DNA of 64,000 nucleotides from Pseudomonas hygromyciniae (GCF_016925675.1 NZ_CP070506.1:5950501-6014500), one strand, 5' to 3'. Counted from the stretch's first letter, positions 1 through 8,541 are shown. Program-made: numbers and translations. The notes: generated by a model from the sequence alone, not told the origin.

Positions 1-2
1 GC

Positions 3-128
3 AACGGCGTGACCGAACTGCCAGCGCTGCTCGCCCACCTCAACCTGGCCGGCCCGCCCTGCCCGCTGACCAGCGGCGAGTGGACGGCAGATGCCTATCA
101 AACCCTGATGGCCCGGCTGGGCGAATGA
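3..128 (+). CDS. C-terminal fragment of an unidentified protein
   Basis: An open frame enters from the left edge and ends at TGA 126-128, giving 41 residues that finish in ARLGE. It stops 20 bases before the Rieske gene on the same strand, so it is probably the previous gene of that operon. The fragment is too short to name. A small recombinase-like helix-turn-helix protein sits beside similar Rieske operons in pseudomonads as I remember it, which makes that a possibility only. Confidence 0.55.
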   Translation, partial: NGVTELPALLAHLNLAGPPCPLTSGEWTADAYQTLMARLGE

Positions 129-148
129 CCCGGCAGAAGGAATAAAAA

Positions 149-1183
149 ATGACTATGCAATTGACCGTCGACCCTGTTGAAAACCATCTGGCCAATGGCC
201 TTAAAGACCTCTGGTTCCCGGTATTACCCTCGGACCTGCTCGGCGAAAAGCCGGTGTCGGTGCGCCGCCTCGGCTACAAGATCGCCCTGTGGCGCGATAA
301 CGATGGCCGCGTGCATGCCCTGGAAGACCATTGCCCCCATCGCGGTGCGCCGCTGTCCCAGGGCCCGATCCTGGGTGATCGCCTGCAATGCCCGTATCAC
401 GGCATCGAAGTGCGCTGTGACGGCACCGTGACCAAGGTGCCCGGCAGCCCCGGCTGCAAACTTGAAGGCAGCCGCCCGACCCGCATGTTCCATACCCGCG
501 AAGCGGCGGGGGCGATCTTTTTGTTCAACGCCGCCGACCCGCACCTGGAGACGCCGCCGGAGTTGGTGCTGCCCGAGCAGTTGACCTCGCCCGAGTGGAG
601 CAGCTTCGTCTGCTACACCGAGTGGAAAGGTGACTATCGCTACGTGATCGACAACGTCATGGACCCGATGCACGGCACCTACCTGCACAAGATGTCGCAC
701 TCGATGAGCGAAGGCGAAGCCACCGCCAAGTTCGTCACCCGCGATACCGACAACGGGTTCTTTTTCGAGAAGGAAGGCCAGCGCGGGGTGAACTTCGACT
801 GGACCGAGTTCATGGACAACGGCTGCCACTGGCTGCGCCTGGAAATCCCCTACCCGAAAACCGGCGGCCCGGGCGGCAACTTCACCATTATCGGCAGCTA
901 TACGCCGAGCAGCCGCGCGTTGTCAGCGGTGTTCCACTGGCGTTGCCGGCCGCTGACCGGCTGGCAGCGCGACACCTGGCGCTTCCTCTACAAGAACCGC
1001 CTGGAAGCGCGGCACTGGGCAGTGCTGGAGCAGGATCGGGTGCTGCTGGAGTTCATGGAACCGGACGCCAACCAGCGCGAAAACCTCTACCAGCACGACC
1101 TGGGTGTGGTGCGCATGCGCCGTTACCTGAAGAACGCGGCCAAGGCCCAGCTCGAACTGATTGAAGCGAAGCAACTGCCATGA
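149..1183 (+). CDS. Rieske non-heme iron oxygenase, alpha subunit
   Basis: Oxygenase component of a two-component Rieske system (vanillate O-demethylase or phthalate-dioxygenase type), expected to hydroxylate or demethylate an aromatic or related substrate in the cytoplasm. The 344 residues carry a Rieske 2Fe-2S centre with C62-x-H64 and C81-x2-H84. The mononuclear iron site shows the run DNVMDPMHGTYLH, with ligands about H175 and H180. The start has AAGGA about 9 bases upstream and an A-rich stretch just before ATG. Its stop overlaps the RidA start (ATGA) and the reductase follows, so the three are co-translated. The substrate cannot be read from sequence. Confidence 0.9.
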   Translation: MTMQLTVDPVENHLANGLKDLWFPVLPSDLLGEKPVSVRRLGYKIALWRDNDGRVHALEDHCPHRGAPLSQGPILGDRLQCPYHGIEVRCDGTVTKVPGSPGCKLEGSRPTRMFHTREAAGAIFLFNAADPHLETPPELVLPEQLTSPEWSSFVCYTEWKGDYRYVIDNVMDPMHGTYLHKMSHSMSEGEATAKFVTRDTDNGFFFEKEGQRGVNFDWTEFMDNGCHWLRLEIPYPKTGGPGGNFTIIGSYTPSSRALSAVFHWRCRPLTGWQRDTWRFLYKNRLEARHWAVLEQDRVLLEFMEPDANQRENLYQHDLGVVRMRRYLKNAAKAQLELIEAKQLP

Positions 1184-1587
1184 ATCCGGTCGTGGTGGCG
1201 CCCGCCGGGGCCAGTTGGTCGAATGCGCTGCTGATCGGCCGCGAGGTGGTGATGTCGGGGATGACCGCGCACCCCGCCAGCCGCGAGGCGACCCTGGATT
1301 GCTACGCCCAGACCCTGGTGGTGCTGGGCAAGATCCAGGCGCTGGTGACCGCGGCCGGCGGGCATATCGGCAATATCTACCGGCTGACGGTGTACCTCAC
1401 CGATATCGCCGACAAGGACCAGGTGGGCCGCGCCCGGCGGGATTTTTTCGCCGGCCAGGCAGTGTTTCCCACGTCGACCCTGGTGGCCGTCAGCGCGCTG
1501 GTGTTTCCTGAACTACGGGTCGAGATCGAGGCCAGCGCCCGGCTCGATATCGACCTGCGTACCGTCACAGAGGTGAATGATGTCTAA
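1180..1587 (+). CDS. RidA/YjgF/Rid family protein
   Basis: A 135-residue protein of the Rid superfamily, small trimeric enamine/imine deaminases or related hydrolases. Family features visible are the early VMSGMTAHP segment, a central GGHIGNIYRLTVYLTD block and a C-terminal VEIEASARLDI strand. Its ATG overlaps the oxygenase stop by four bases, and its own end overlaps the reductase start by about ten. This tight coupling suggests it processes an unstable product of the oxygenase, for example an imine or enamine. It could also belong to a non-deaminase Rid subgroup, because the key arginine was not securely placed by eye. Confidence 0.85.
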   Translation: MNPVVVAPAGASWSNALLIGREVVMSGMTAHPASREATLDCYAQTLVVLGKIQALVTAAGGHIGNIYRLTVYLTDIADKDQVGRARRDFFAGQAVFPTSTLVAVSALVFPELRVEIEASARLDIDLRTVTEVNDV

Positions 1588-2539
1588 GCCCTCCCTGCTC
1601 AACGCCCGCGTGCACACCCTGCGCTATGAAGCCGAAGGCATCATCAGCGTGGAACTGCGGCCGTTGGGCGATACCGTGTTCCCGCCGTTCGAGGCCGGCT
1701 CGCACATCGACCTGCACCTGGCCAACGGCTTGGTGCGCAGTTATTCGCTGCTCAACTCCCCCAGCGATCGGGGACGCTACACCGTGGGCATCCTGCGTGA
1801 CCGCAACAGCCGCGGCGGCTCGGAATATGTGCACAGTCAACTGCGGGTCGGCATGCCGCTGTCGATCTCGGCACCGCGCAACAACTTCGAACTGGACCTG
1901 AGCGCCAGCCACAGCGTGCTGGTGGCCGGTGGCATCGGCATTACGCCGATCTACTGCATGTTCCGCCAACTGCTGGCCCAGGGAAAATCCGCCGAGCTGA
2001 TCTACTGCGCGCGCTCGCGCCAGGAAGCGGCGTTGGTGGAAGCCTTGAACGGTCTGGATGCGCGGGTGGTGTACCACTTCAACGACGAAAAAGGCGTGCC
2101 ACCGGACCTCGCCACCTACCTCGCCGGCCAGCCTGCGGATACGCACTTCTACTGCTGCGGCCCAACGCCGATGCTGGATGCCTTCGAAGGTACCTGTGAG
2201 CGCCTGGGTTATCCCCATGCGCACATCGAGCGGTTCACCGCCGCCGAACTGCCGCCCAGCGCAGATGCCCAGAACCGCTACAGCGTGGAGCTGAAAAAAT
2301 CCGGCAAGACCTTGTCGGTTGAGCCGGGCTTGAGTTTGCTGGATGTGCTGCTTGAAGCCGGCTGCGACATTGACCACAGCTGCCGTGAAGGGGTGTGTGG
2401 TTCCTGTGAAACGCGGGTGGTGGAAGGTGAGATCGACCATCGCGATGGGGTGCTGACCAAGGCTGAGCGTGCGGCGAACAAGTCGATGATGGTGTGTGTT
2501 TCGGGCTGCAAGAGCCAACGTCTGGTACTCGACCTCTAG
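1577..2539 (+). CDS. Ferredoxin-type oxidoreductase of the Rieske system (VanB/PDR-like)
   Basis: Reductase that passes electrons from NAD(P)H through flavin and a plant-type 2Fe-2S centre to the oxygenase at 149. Order of parts: an N-terminal flavin-binding barrel with RSYSLLNSP (about 55-63), a nucleotide-binding region with GGIGITPIYCM, a CCGPTPML motif, and a C-terminal ferredoxin domain with CREGVCGSCE and a later cysteine. Two adjacent ATGs exist at 1577 and 1580. AGAGG at 1569-1573 is better spaced for 1580, so the protein is 319 or 320 residues. It is the last gene of the operon, followed closely by an insertion sequence. Confidence 0.88.
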   Translation: MMSKPSLLNARVHTLRYEAEGIISVELRPLGDTVFPPFEAGSHIDLHLANGLVRSYSLLNSPSDRGRYTVGILRDRNSRGGSEYVHSQLRVGMPLSISAPRNNFELDLSASHSVLVAGGIGITPIYCMFRQLLAQGKSAELIYCARSRQEAALVEALNGLDARVVYHFNDEKGVPPDLATYLAGQPADTHFYCCGPTPMLDAFEGTCERLGYPHAHIERFTAAELPPSADAQNRYSVELKKSGKTLSVEPGLSLLDVLLEAGCDIDHSCREGVCGSCETRVVEGEIDHRDGVLTKAERAANKSMMVCVSGCKSQRLVLDL

Positions 2540-2586
2540 CCTACAGGCTCGTTGTGATGACTTGTTGTGGCGAGGGGGCTTGTCCC

Positions 2587-3864
2587 GGTACAAACCGGGG
2601 ACATCGTTTACATTTCTAACCGGGGACATGGTTTACAGGTTAATACGCATGGTCAGGAGGTATCTGATCATGCCCTGGAACCAAGAGTCCCCCATGAACC
2701 AACGAATCAAACTGGTCGCTGACTGGCTTTCTGGCAACTACACGAAAACCCAGTTGGCACACCGATTCAATGTGAGTCGGCCTACCGTCGATAAATGGAT
2801 TGCCCGGCATGACGGCGATTTGAAGTCGTTGTCCGAGCTCTCCCGACGACCTCATAACAGTCCAAACAAAACCGACGATGAGATCTTGGCCCGCGTGGTG
2901 GCCATGAAGGAAGCCCACGATAAATGGGGGCCGAAGAAGCTTCTCGAGCTATTGCGAATCGAGGATCCAACCATCACCTGGCCTGCCCCCAGCACGGCAG
3001 GGCAATGGCTTGATCGGCTTGGATTGGTCAGCAAACGGCGCTTCAAGCGTCGACACGGCACTTCCCACGCCCCAATGCGAGAAGCCAACGAGCCCAACAA
3101 GACGTGGTGTGCTGACTACAAAGGGCAGTTCAAGATGCTTAACGGGCAGATGTGCTTTCCTTTGACCGTGACTGACCACGCATCGCGCCTGATTCTGGCG
3201 TGCAGGGCCCACCCCAAGATCATGACACAGCCTGTAAAACAGGCATTTGAGAGGCTTTTTTCAGGAATACGGCATGCCGCAAGTCATTCGTTCTGACAAC
3301 GGTGTTCCATTTGCCTCTCCTGGTCTGGCAAGAATGTCTACATTGGCGGTTTGGTGGATCCGTCTGGGCATCTACCCCGAGCGAATCATGCCTGGAAGAC
3401 CCGCGCAGAACGGTCGCCACGAGCGAATGCACCGCAGCTTGAAATTCGAGTTGCCTTTAGGACGCGACTTGCTTGAGCAACAGCTGTTGCTGGAGCATTT
3501 CAGGAATGAATTCAATTATATACGACCACACGAAGCGCTCGGCATGAAACGTCCGGGAGAGTTGTATGTGCCATCTACTCGGCCTTACCCCGGATGCTTA
3601 CCCGCCGTGGAATATCCGGCAGACATGCAGGTTCGAAGTGTCAGACAGGACGGCTCTATCTTGTGGAAGAACAAGCTGATATTTGTCAGCGAGGCTTTAT
3701 CTGGAGAACGGATAGGGCTTAAAGAGGCTGAAGAGGATGTTTGGGATCTGTACCTATGTGACTATCCCTTAGGCAGACTTGGACGCGGCAAGAGCCGCAT
3801 CCAAGCTTCAAATGTGTAAACGATGTCCCCGGTTTCAGATGTAAAGGATGTCTACGGTTCTACA
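2587..3864 (+). mobile_element. IS481-family insertion sequence, about 1.28 kb
   Basis: The element is bounded by imperfect inverted ends. The left end begins GGTACAAACCGGGGACATCG and the right end, read in reverse complement, begins TGTAGAACCGTAGACATCC. A second internal copy of AACCGGGGACATCG appears at both ends, giving two-part termini of about 50 bases. The flanks rebuild an uninterrupted REPIN arm if a CCC duplication is removed (CCC at 2584-2586 and within 3865-3869). The exact tips are uncertain by a few bases. It carries one transposase gene, which is frameshifted. Confidence 0.8.
2670..3819 (+). pseudogene. IS481-type transposase, frameshifted
   Basis: DDE transposase of the IS481 type. 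The start ATG 2670 has a strong AGGAGG at 2655-2660. The first frame holds an N-terminal helix-turn-helix (QLAHRFNVSRPTVDKW) and the first catalytic Asp (CADYKGQF). A run of six T at 3256-3261 breaks the frame. The second frame continues with the second Asp (VIRSDNG) and the Glu (NGRHERMHR) to the stop at 3817-3819. Removing one T restores a continuous protein through LFQEYG. Reading through needs a +1 shift, not the usual programmed -1 slip, so an inactivating insertion is the simplest view. Confidence 0.8.
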
Positions 3865-3981
3865 CCCCCGTTGGGCTGCGAAGCAGCCCCAATGCAACTC
3901 ACTGCCCACTGTCAGACAGACCGAGGTGACTGGGTTTAGGGCTGCTTCGCAGCCCAACGGGGGACAAGCCCCCTCGCCACA
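3865..3981. repeat. REPIN-type inverted repeat, right part, split by the IS
   Basis: The piece GGGCTGCGAAGCAGCCCC after the IS pairs with GGGCTGCTTCGCAGCCC at 3939 onward, and the outer arm ending near 3981 (GACAAGCCCCCTCGCCACA) pairs with 2566-2586 on the other side of the IS. The original repeat was therefore a single long hairpin-forming REPIN, and the element landed in its left arm. Confidence 0.8.
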
Positions 3982-4389
3982 GAAAAGCACCTCGCCAAAA
4001 TGTCAGGTAGCCGTTTATCGAACAAATGAATAGGCAAATTATTATTCATCCGTAAAACACACAAGTGCCCGCTTGATTGGCAACGTGCAATAAAGATGCA
4101 CCTATCACGGGCAACTTTGTTACCGCACTTGCGGGTTGTTTCATGGGTTATACAAACAGCTTTGTTTCCCATATAAACAATTGTTTTTAATAATATTTTT
4201 ATAAAAATACAAACTAACAAGTCGCCTGGCACACTTCCTGCTCTACTCCTGTGCATTCACTGATTAAACGGCGTTTCGCCGATAAAACAATAAGAACCAA
4301 CACTTAAACCCGGTAAGACCCGCTCCCTCCTTAGTTGCCTTTAAAGGCAAGCGGACGAGTGTTGCCGATCACCCGGTAGAGAGGTCTCT
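3982..4389. other. AT-rich intergenic leader of the porin gene
   Basis: No gene is seen here. The base composition is clearly more AT-rich than the surroundings around 4140-4220. It contains the palindrome AAACAATTGTTT (4175-4186), a sigma-54-type promoter at 4227-4241 and, further down, a perfect 16-base palindrome TTGCCTTTAAAGGCAA (4335-4350) in the presumed untranslated leader. The A/T tract between about 4171 and 4215 would suit DNA bending by IHF, but no exact IHF site is claimed. Confidence 0.6.
4227..4241 (+). promoter_or_regulatory. Sigma-54 (RpoN) type promoter of the porin gene
   Basis: TGGCACACTTCCTGC has GG at 4228-4229 and GC at 4240-4241 separated by exactly ten bases, with TGGCAC as in the RpoN consensus. 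The start of transcription would be about 4252, giving a leader of roughly 137 bases before ATG 4390. A bent AT-rich stretch lies upstream, as is usual for activator-dependent promoters. The activator is not identified. Confidence 0.65.
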
Positions 4390-5616
4390 ATGAAGCGTGT
4401 CTTGTGTGCAGGATTGATGTTTGCCAGTTTCAGCAGTTTCGCCGCAGAACCCATTCCTTCTGAGCCGGTGCGGGCCAACGCGGCCAAAAAACCTTTCCCG
4501 CATATTTCCTGGCGCAGCGATAGCGGTGACAGCAGCCTGGATATCGGCGGTGCGCTGCGTACCAACTATCGCGACGAGCATTGGGATACCACCGAGAACA
4601 ATGGCCGGTTTCTGTTCGATACGTTCCGTCTGGATGTGCAGGCCACCTACAAGAGCCTCTATAGCGATATCGGCTACTGGTTCCAGGACGACGGCAAACG
4701 CTCCATCGATCGTGGGTTTGTCGGTTATCGGCTCAACGCCAACTCCAATCTGCAACTGGGGGCGCCGTTCAAGCCGTTCGGCCTGGAGCCCTATCCGCAA
4801 TTTGGCTGGAGTTACCACCTGCCGTTTTTCATGGGTTATGCGGTGAGCGCCGGCACCGGCCTCAAGTACAGCTACAAGGACCAGGACTGGGATGTGCAAC
4901 TGGGCTTCTTCCCGCGCATGTTGCCCAGCGATATTCGCTACTCGCCTGAAGTCGGGCGTTACGCCGACCTGAAAGACAATGCGATTGCCTTTACCCAGTC
5001 GCGCCAGGACAACGAGAAACGCAACCAGCTCAACGCCCGCGTGGCGCGCACCTTCAACAGCGATGGCTGGAAGACCGAGATCGGCGCCTCGCTGACCACC
5101 GCCCAGTTGTACAACGCCACCACCAAGGATGATGGCGACTACTGGGCCGCGGGCGTACACGCCATCATCAACAAGGGGCTGTGGACGGTCACCACCCAGG
5201 CCATCCGCTACGAATACGATCCCGAAAACCCCACTGGCGTCAGCAAGGATTCGGTGCTGATGGGCGGCAACGGCCTGACCCCGGCGTACCTGATCGCCTC
5301 CAAGGCCAGCCTGGCCTCGGTCAACCTCGGTTATGACGTCTACACCCCAACCCTGGGGCAGTTGAAGAAGGTCAAGCTGTACACCGATTACAGTCGGATG
5401 ATGAAAGACAAGAGCGCCTGGGATGATTCGCAGATGTTTACCGTGGGCGCGCAGTTCCTGGCGATGCCGGTGATGGCCTGGGTCGACCTGACCTGGGCGC
5501 GCAACGCCAACCCCTATGGCGGTGCCGAGAATGGCAGCGGCTTTACCAACACCCGTTCGGTGGGCAGCAACGAGTGGTATTACCGCACCAACGTGAATAT
5601 TGGTTACTACTTCTGA
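4390..5616 (+). CDS. Outer-membrane porin (OprO/OprP-like fold)
   Basis: A 408-residue outer-membrane beta-barrel protein. A signal peptide is visible (MKRVLCAGLMFASFSSFAA, cleavage after about residue 19). The mature part alternates amphipathic strands and ends in NIGYYF with the terminal Phe needed for barrel insertion. Strand patterns such as DTFRLDVQATYKSLYSDIGYWF recall the phosphate-selective porin family, but the natural solute is unknown. It has its own sigma-54-type promoter. The neighbours downstream are an amino-acid symporter and an asparaginase, so amino-acid uptake is a reasonable guess only. Confidence 0.8.
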   Translation: MKRVLCAGLMFASFSSFAAEPIPSEPVRANAAKKPFPHISWRSDSGDSSLDIGGALRTNYRDEHWDTTENNGRFLFDTFRLDVQATYKSLYSDIGYWFQDDGKRSIDRGFVGYRLNANSNLQLGAPFKPFGLEPYPQFGWSYHLPFFMGYAVSAGTGLKYSYKDQDWDVQLGFFPRMLPSDIRYSPEVGRYADLKDNAIAFTQSRQDNEKRNQLNARVARTFNSDGWKTEIGASLTTAQLYNATTKDDGDYWAAGVHAIINKGLWTVTTQAIRYEYDPENPTGVSKDSVLMGGNGLTPAYLIASKASLASVNLGYDVYTPTLGQLKKVKLYTDYSRMMKDKSAWDDSQMFTVGAQFLAMPVMAWVDLTWARNANPYGGAENGSGFTNTRSVGSNEWYYRTNVNIGYYF

Positions 5617-5620
5617 TGCC

Positions 5621-5728
5621 CCCTTGTAGGCGCGAGCTTGCTCGCGAAGATCGCCAACGATGACGCCGGCGTCCTGAAAAAACGCGGTGCCTGGGCGTTT
5701 TTCGCGAGCAAGCTCGCGCCTACAAGGG
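5621..5728. repeat. REPIN inverted repeat
   Basis: Left arm CCCTTGTAGGCGCGAGCTTG at 5621 is matched in reverse complement by the arm ending at 5728. About 50 bases lie between them. It sits just after the porin stop codon and could also stop transcription or protect the mRNA end. Confidence 0.8.
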
Positions 5729-5984
5729 TGAACCGATTCAGCCCTTTGCCCGCCTACCATTCCTCGCCCAGTTGCGCTGCTTGCAGACGGCTGGCGCGCA
5801 CCTAGGTATAGTGCCGCCCCTCTTCGCATGCTCGGTCGCCAACCGCATGCGAACGCCGAACTAATAACAACCCGCGACTTGGAACCGGGACGACCACTCG
5901 CCCCACCTATCGTGCTGTCTGCGAAATGGGTTGGAGTCGAGCCGTCCGGCTTTTGCTTTTACAAAAAACAGCGAGGAATACTCC
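5729..5984 (+). other. Leader region of the alanine symporter gene
   Basis: No gene is seen. A weak promoter candidate has TTGCAG at 5781-5786 and TATAGT at 5807-5812, with a long spacer of 20 bases. A small hairpin AGCCG-TC-CGGCT followed by a T-rich run (5940-5960) lies 25-45 bases before the start codon. ACAAAAAACA (5961-5970) just upstream of the ribosome site resembles A-rich Hfq/Crc targets. None of these is certain. Confidence 0.4.
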
Positions 5985-7436
5985 ATGCTAGAAGTCATTA
6001 ACGACTTCCTCTCAGGAAAAGTACTGATCGTGCTCATTGTCGGGCTCGGTGGTTACTTCACGATCCGCTCGCGTTTCGTTCAGTTTCGTCACTTCTTTCA
6101 CATGTTCGCGGTGTTTCGCGACAGCCTGAAAAGCAGCGCCGGCCAACTCAGCTCGTTCCAGGCGCTGATGCTCAGCCTGGCCGGGCGGGTGGGCGCCGGT
6201 AACATCGCGGGTGTCGGCATTGCCGTGACCCTGGGCGGCCCGGGTGCTGTGTTCTGGATGTGGGTCACCGCGCTGGTGGGCATGTCGTCGAGCTTCATCG
6301 AATGCTCCCTCGGCCAGCTCTACAAACGCACCGACGCTGAAGGCACCTACCGTGGCGGCCCGGCCTATTACATCCAGCACGGTCTGCAAAAACGCTGGCT
6401 GGGCATGGTGATGGCGTTCCTGCTGCTGGTGACCTTCGGGTTCGCCTTCAACGGCCTGCAAGCCCATGCCGTGACCCACTCGTTGAATAACGCCTTTGGC
6501 TTCGACACCACCTACACCGGCCTGGCCCTCGCGTTCTTGCTGGGCCTGGTGTTTATCGGCGGGATCAAGCGCATTGCCTCGATCGCCGACCTGCTGGTGC
6601 CGGTCAAGACCCTGGTGTACATCGCCGTGACGGTCTACGTGATCGTGCTGCAATTCGACCAGGTACCGGCCATGCTCGCGACTATCGTCAAGAGCGCCTT
6701 CGGTCTGGACCAGGCCTTCGGCGGCCTGGTGGGCAGTGCGATCATCATGGGCGTGAAGCGCGGCGTATTCGCCAACGAAGCAGGCCTGGGCAGCGCGCCC
6801 AACGTAGCAGCCGTGGCCTCGGTGGAACACCCCGTTGCTCAGGGCGTGGTGCAGGCGTTCAGCGTGTTCCTCGACACCTTTATCATCTGCACCTGCACGG
6901 CACTGCTGATCCTGTTGTCGGGCTTCTACACCCCAGGCTTTGAAGGCGACGGCATTGCCCTGACCCAGAACTCCCTGGCGGCGGTGGTGGGTGACTGGGG
7001 CCGCATGTTTATCTCGGTAGCCCTGGCGTTGTTCGTGTTCACCTCGATCATGTACAACTACTACCTGGGCGAGAGCAACCTGCGCTTTTTGGTGGGTAAC
7101 AACCGCAAGGTACTGATCGGATATCGCGCGTTGGTGCTGGTCCTGATTTTCTGGGGCTCGATCGAGAACCTGAGCACGGTGTTCGCCTTTGCCGACATCA
7201 CCATGACCATGCTCGCGTTCGTCAACCTGTTCGCCCTGGCGTTCCTGTTCAAGATCGCCATGCGCATCCTCAACGACTACGACAACCAGCGTGCGGCGGG
7301 CATCAAGACCCCGGTGTTCGACTCCAGCCAGTTCCCCGACCTGGACCTGGACCGCAAGGCCTGGCCGGCCAACCCGGTGCAGCCTGAGCCCACCGCTCAA
7401 GCCGCCACGCCACTGAACGCCCAAGTGCAACGCTGA
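5985..7436 (+). CDS. Alanine/glycine:cation symporter (AgcS family)
   Basis: Inner-membrane sodium-coupled amino-acid uptake protein of 483 residues with about ten hydrophobic segments. Family blocks include GRVGAGNIAGVG near residue 60, GGPAYYIQ, and FANEAGLGSAPNVAA in the second half. ATG 5985 is chosen because GAGGAA lies 7 bases before it and the protein then begins MLEVINDFLSG as in homologues; upstream in-frame codons lack this. A strong terminator follows, then an asparaginase gene. The pairing suggests import and breakdown of small amino acids. The A-rich stretch before the ribosome site may place it under catabolite control. Confidence 0.9.
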   Translation: MLEVINDFLSGKVLIVLIVGLGGYFTIRSRFVQFRHFFHMFAVFRDSLKSSAGQLSSFQALMLSLAGRVGAGNIAGVGIAVTLGGPGAVFWMWVTALVGMSSSFIECSLGQLYKRTDAEGTYRGGPAYYIQHGLQKRWLGMVMAFLLLVTFGFAFNGLQAHAVTHSLNNAFGFDTTYTGLALAFLLGLVFIGGIKRIASIADLLVPVKTLVYIAVTVYVIVLQFDQVPAMLATIVKSAFGLDQAFGGLVGSAIIMGVKRGVFANEAGLGSAPNVAAVASVEHPVAQGVVQAFSVFLDTFIICTCTALLILLSGFYTPGFEGDGIALTQNSLAAVVGDWGRMFISVALALFVFTSIMYNYYLGESNLRFLVGNNRKVLIGYRALVLVLIFWGSIENLSTVFAFADITMTMLAFVNLFALAFLFKIAMRILNDYDNQRAAGIKTPVFDSSQFPDLDLDRKAWPANPVQPEPTAQAATPLNAQVQR

Positions 7437-7451
7437 GCGTAGACAGATGAC

Positions 7452-7495
7452 ACGCCGCCCGGCCTTGGGCATGCTCTGGGCCCGGCGGCGTTTTT
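7452..7495 (+). terminator. Rho-independent terminator after the symporter
   Basis: ACGCCGCC pairs with GGCGGCGT across a loop of about 25 bases and is followed by TTTTT. It ends 18 bases before the asparaginase start, so that gene needs read-through or a promoter within this short gap. Confidence 0.75.
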
Positions 7496-7513
7496 CGTTC
7501 AGGAGATTCTTCG

Positions 7514-8491
7514 ATGTCCAAAGCCAATCACATCATGGTGCTCTACACCGGCGGCACCATCGGCATGCAGGCCAGCGCCAACGGCCTGGCGCCCGCTTCG
7601 GGTTTTGAAGCGCGCATGCGCGAACAGCTTGCCCACCTGCCAGCGCCCGCCTGGCGTTTTAGGGAAATGGCGCCGCTGATCGACAGCGCCAATATGACGC
7701 CCGCCTACTGGCAGCGCCTGCGCAGCGCCGTGGTCGAGGCCGTGGACGAGGGCTGCGACGCCGTACTGATCCTGCATGGCACCGACACCCTGGCCTACAG
7801 CGCGGCAGCCATGAGTTTCCAATTGCTGGGCCTGCCGGCGCCCGTGGTGTTTACCGGTTCGATGCTGCCGGCCGGCGTGCCCGACAGCGATGCCTGGGAA
7901 AACGTCAGCGGCGCCCTGGCCGCGTTGGGCGAAGGCCTGGCACCGGGTGTACACCTGTACTTCCACGGCGCACTGATGGCGCCGACCCGCTGCGCGAAAA
8001 TCCGCAGTTTTGGTCGGCATCCGTTTGCCGCGCTGCAGCGCAACGGTGGCGTGGCCAAGGCCCAGGCGCTGCCTGCCGCCCTGGACTACCGCCAGCCCAA
8101 GGCCCTGGCCAATGTCGGCGTGTTACCGCTGGTGCCGGGCATTGATGCCGGGCAACTGGATGCACTGCTCGACAGCGGCATTCAGGCGCTGGTGCTGGAG
8201 TGTTTTGGCAGCGGCACCGGGCCGAGCGATAACCCGGCGTTCCTCGCCAGCCTGCAGCGTGCGCAGGATCGGCACGTCGTGGTCGTGGCAATCACCCAAT
8301 GCCATGAAGGTGGCGTGGAACTGGACGTGTATGAAGCGGGCAGCCGCTTGCGTGGGGTCGGTGTGTTGTCCGGTGGTGGCATGACCCGCGAAGCCGTGTT
8401 CGGCAAGCTGCAGGCCCTGCTCGGCGCCGGACTGCCCAACGACGAAGTACGGCGCCTGGTCGAACTGGATCTGTGCGGCGAACTGAGTTGA
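7514..8491 (+). CDS. L-asparaginase, cytoplasmic type
   Basis: Hydrolyses L-asparagine to aspartate and ammonia. The 325 residues carry both catalytic threonine motifs: YTGGTIG with T15 and HGTDT with T90-D91. A conserved lysine lies in APTRCAKIRS. There is no signal peptide, so a cytoplasmic enzyme is expected, unlike the periplasmic AnsB type. AGGAG at 7500-7504 sits nine bases before ATG. It follows the amino-acid symporter and may act on imported or internally formed asparagine. Glutaminase side activity cannot be excluded. Confidence 0.9.
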   Translation: MSKANHIMVLYTGGTIGMQASANGLAPASGFEARMREQLAHLPAPAWRFREMAPLIDSANMTPAYWQRLRSAVVEAVDEGCDAVLILHGTDTLAYSAAAMSFQLLGLPAPVVFTGSMLPAGVPDSDAWENVSGALAALGEGLAPGVHLYFHGALMAPTRCAKIRSFGRHPFAALQRNGGVAKAQALPAALDYRQPKALANVGVLPLVPGIDAGQLDALLDSGIQALVLECFGSGTGPSDNPAFLASLQRAQDRHVVVVAITQCHEGGVELDVYEAGSRLRGVGVLSGGGMTREAVFGKLQALLGAGLPNDEVRRLVELDLCGELS

Positions 8492-8510
8492 GCGGCATAT
8501 AACTTGCTCC

Positions 8511-8537
8511 ACTTCCAGCCATCCACTGGCTGGAAGT
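8511..8537 (+). promoter_or_regulatory. Perfect hairpin covering the ribosome site of the AraC-type gene
   Basis: ACTTCCAGCC (8511-8520) and GGCTGGAAGT (8528-8537) are exact reverse complements with a seven-base loop. The stem ends four bases before ATG 8542, and the only purine-rich ribosome site, GGAAG, lies inside the 3' arm. It has no T tail, so it is not a standard terminator. It may instead limit translation, or act as a DNA operator. Confidence 0.6.
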
Positions 8538-8541
8538 ACCC

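Noticed and set aside
3256..3261. Programmed -1 frameshift in the IS481 transposase
   Set aside because: Moving between the two frames needs +1 (or -2), and this family normally uses one continuous frame, so a one-base insertion is simpler.
4369..5829. Minus-strand open frame of 486 codons over the porin gene
   Set aside because: The plus-strand porin has a signal peptide and a barrel end; the minus frame is a compositional shadow.
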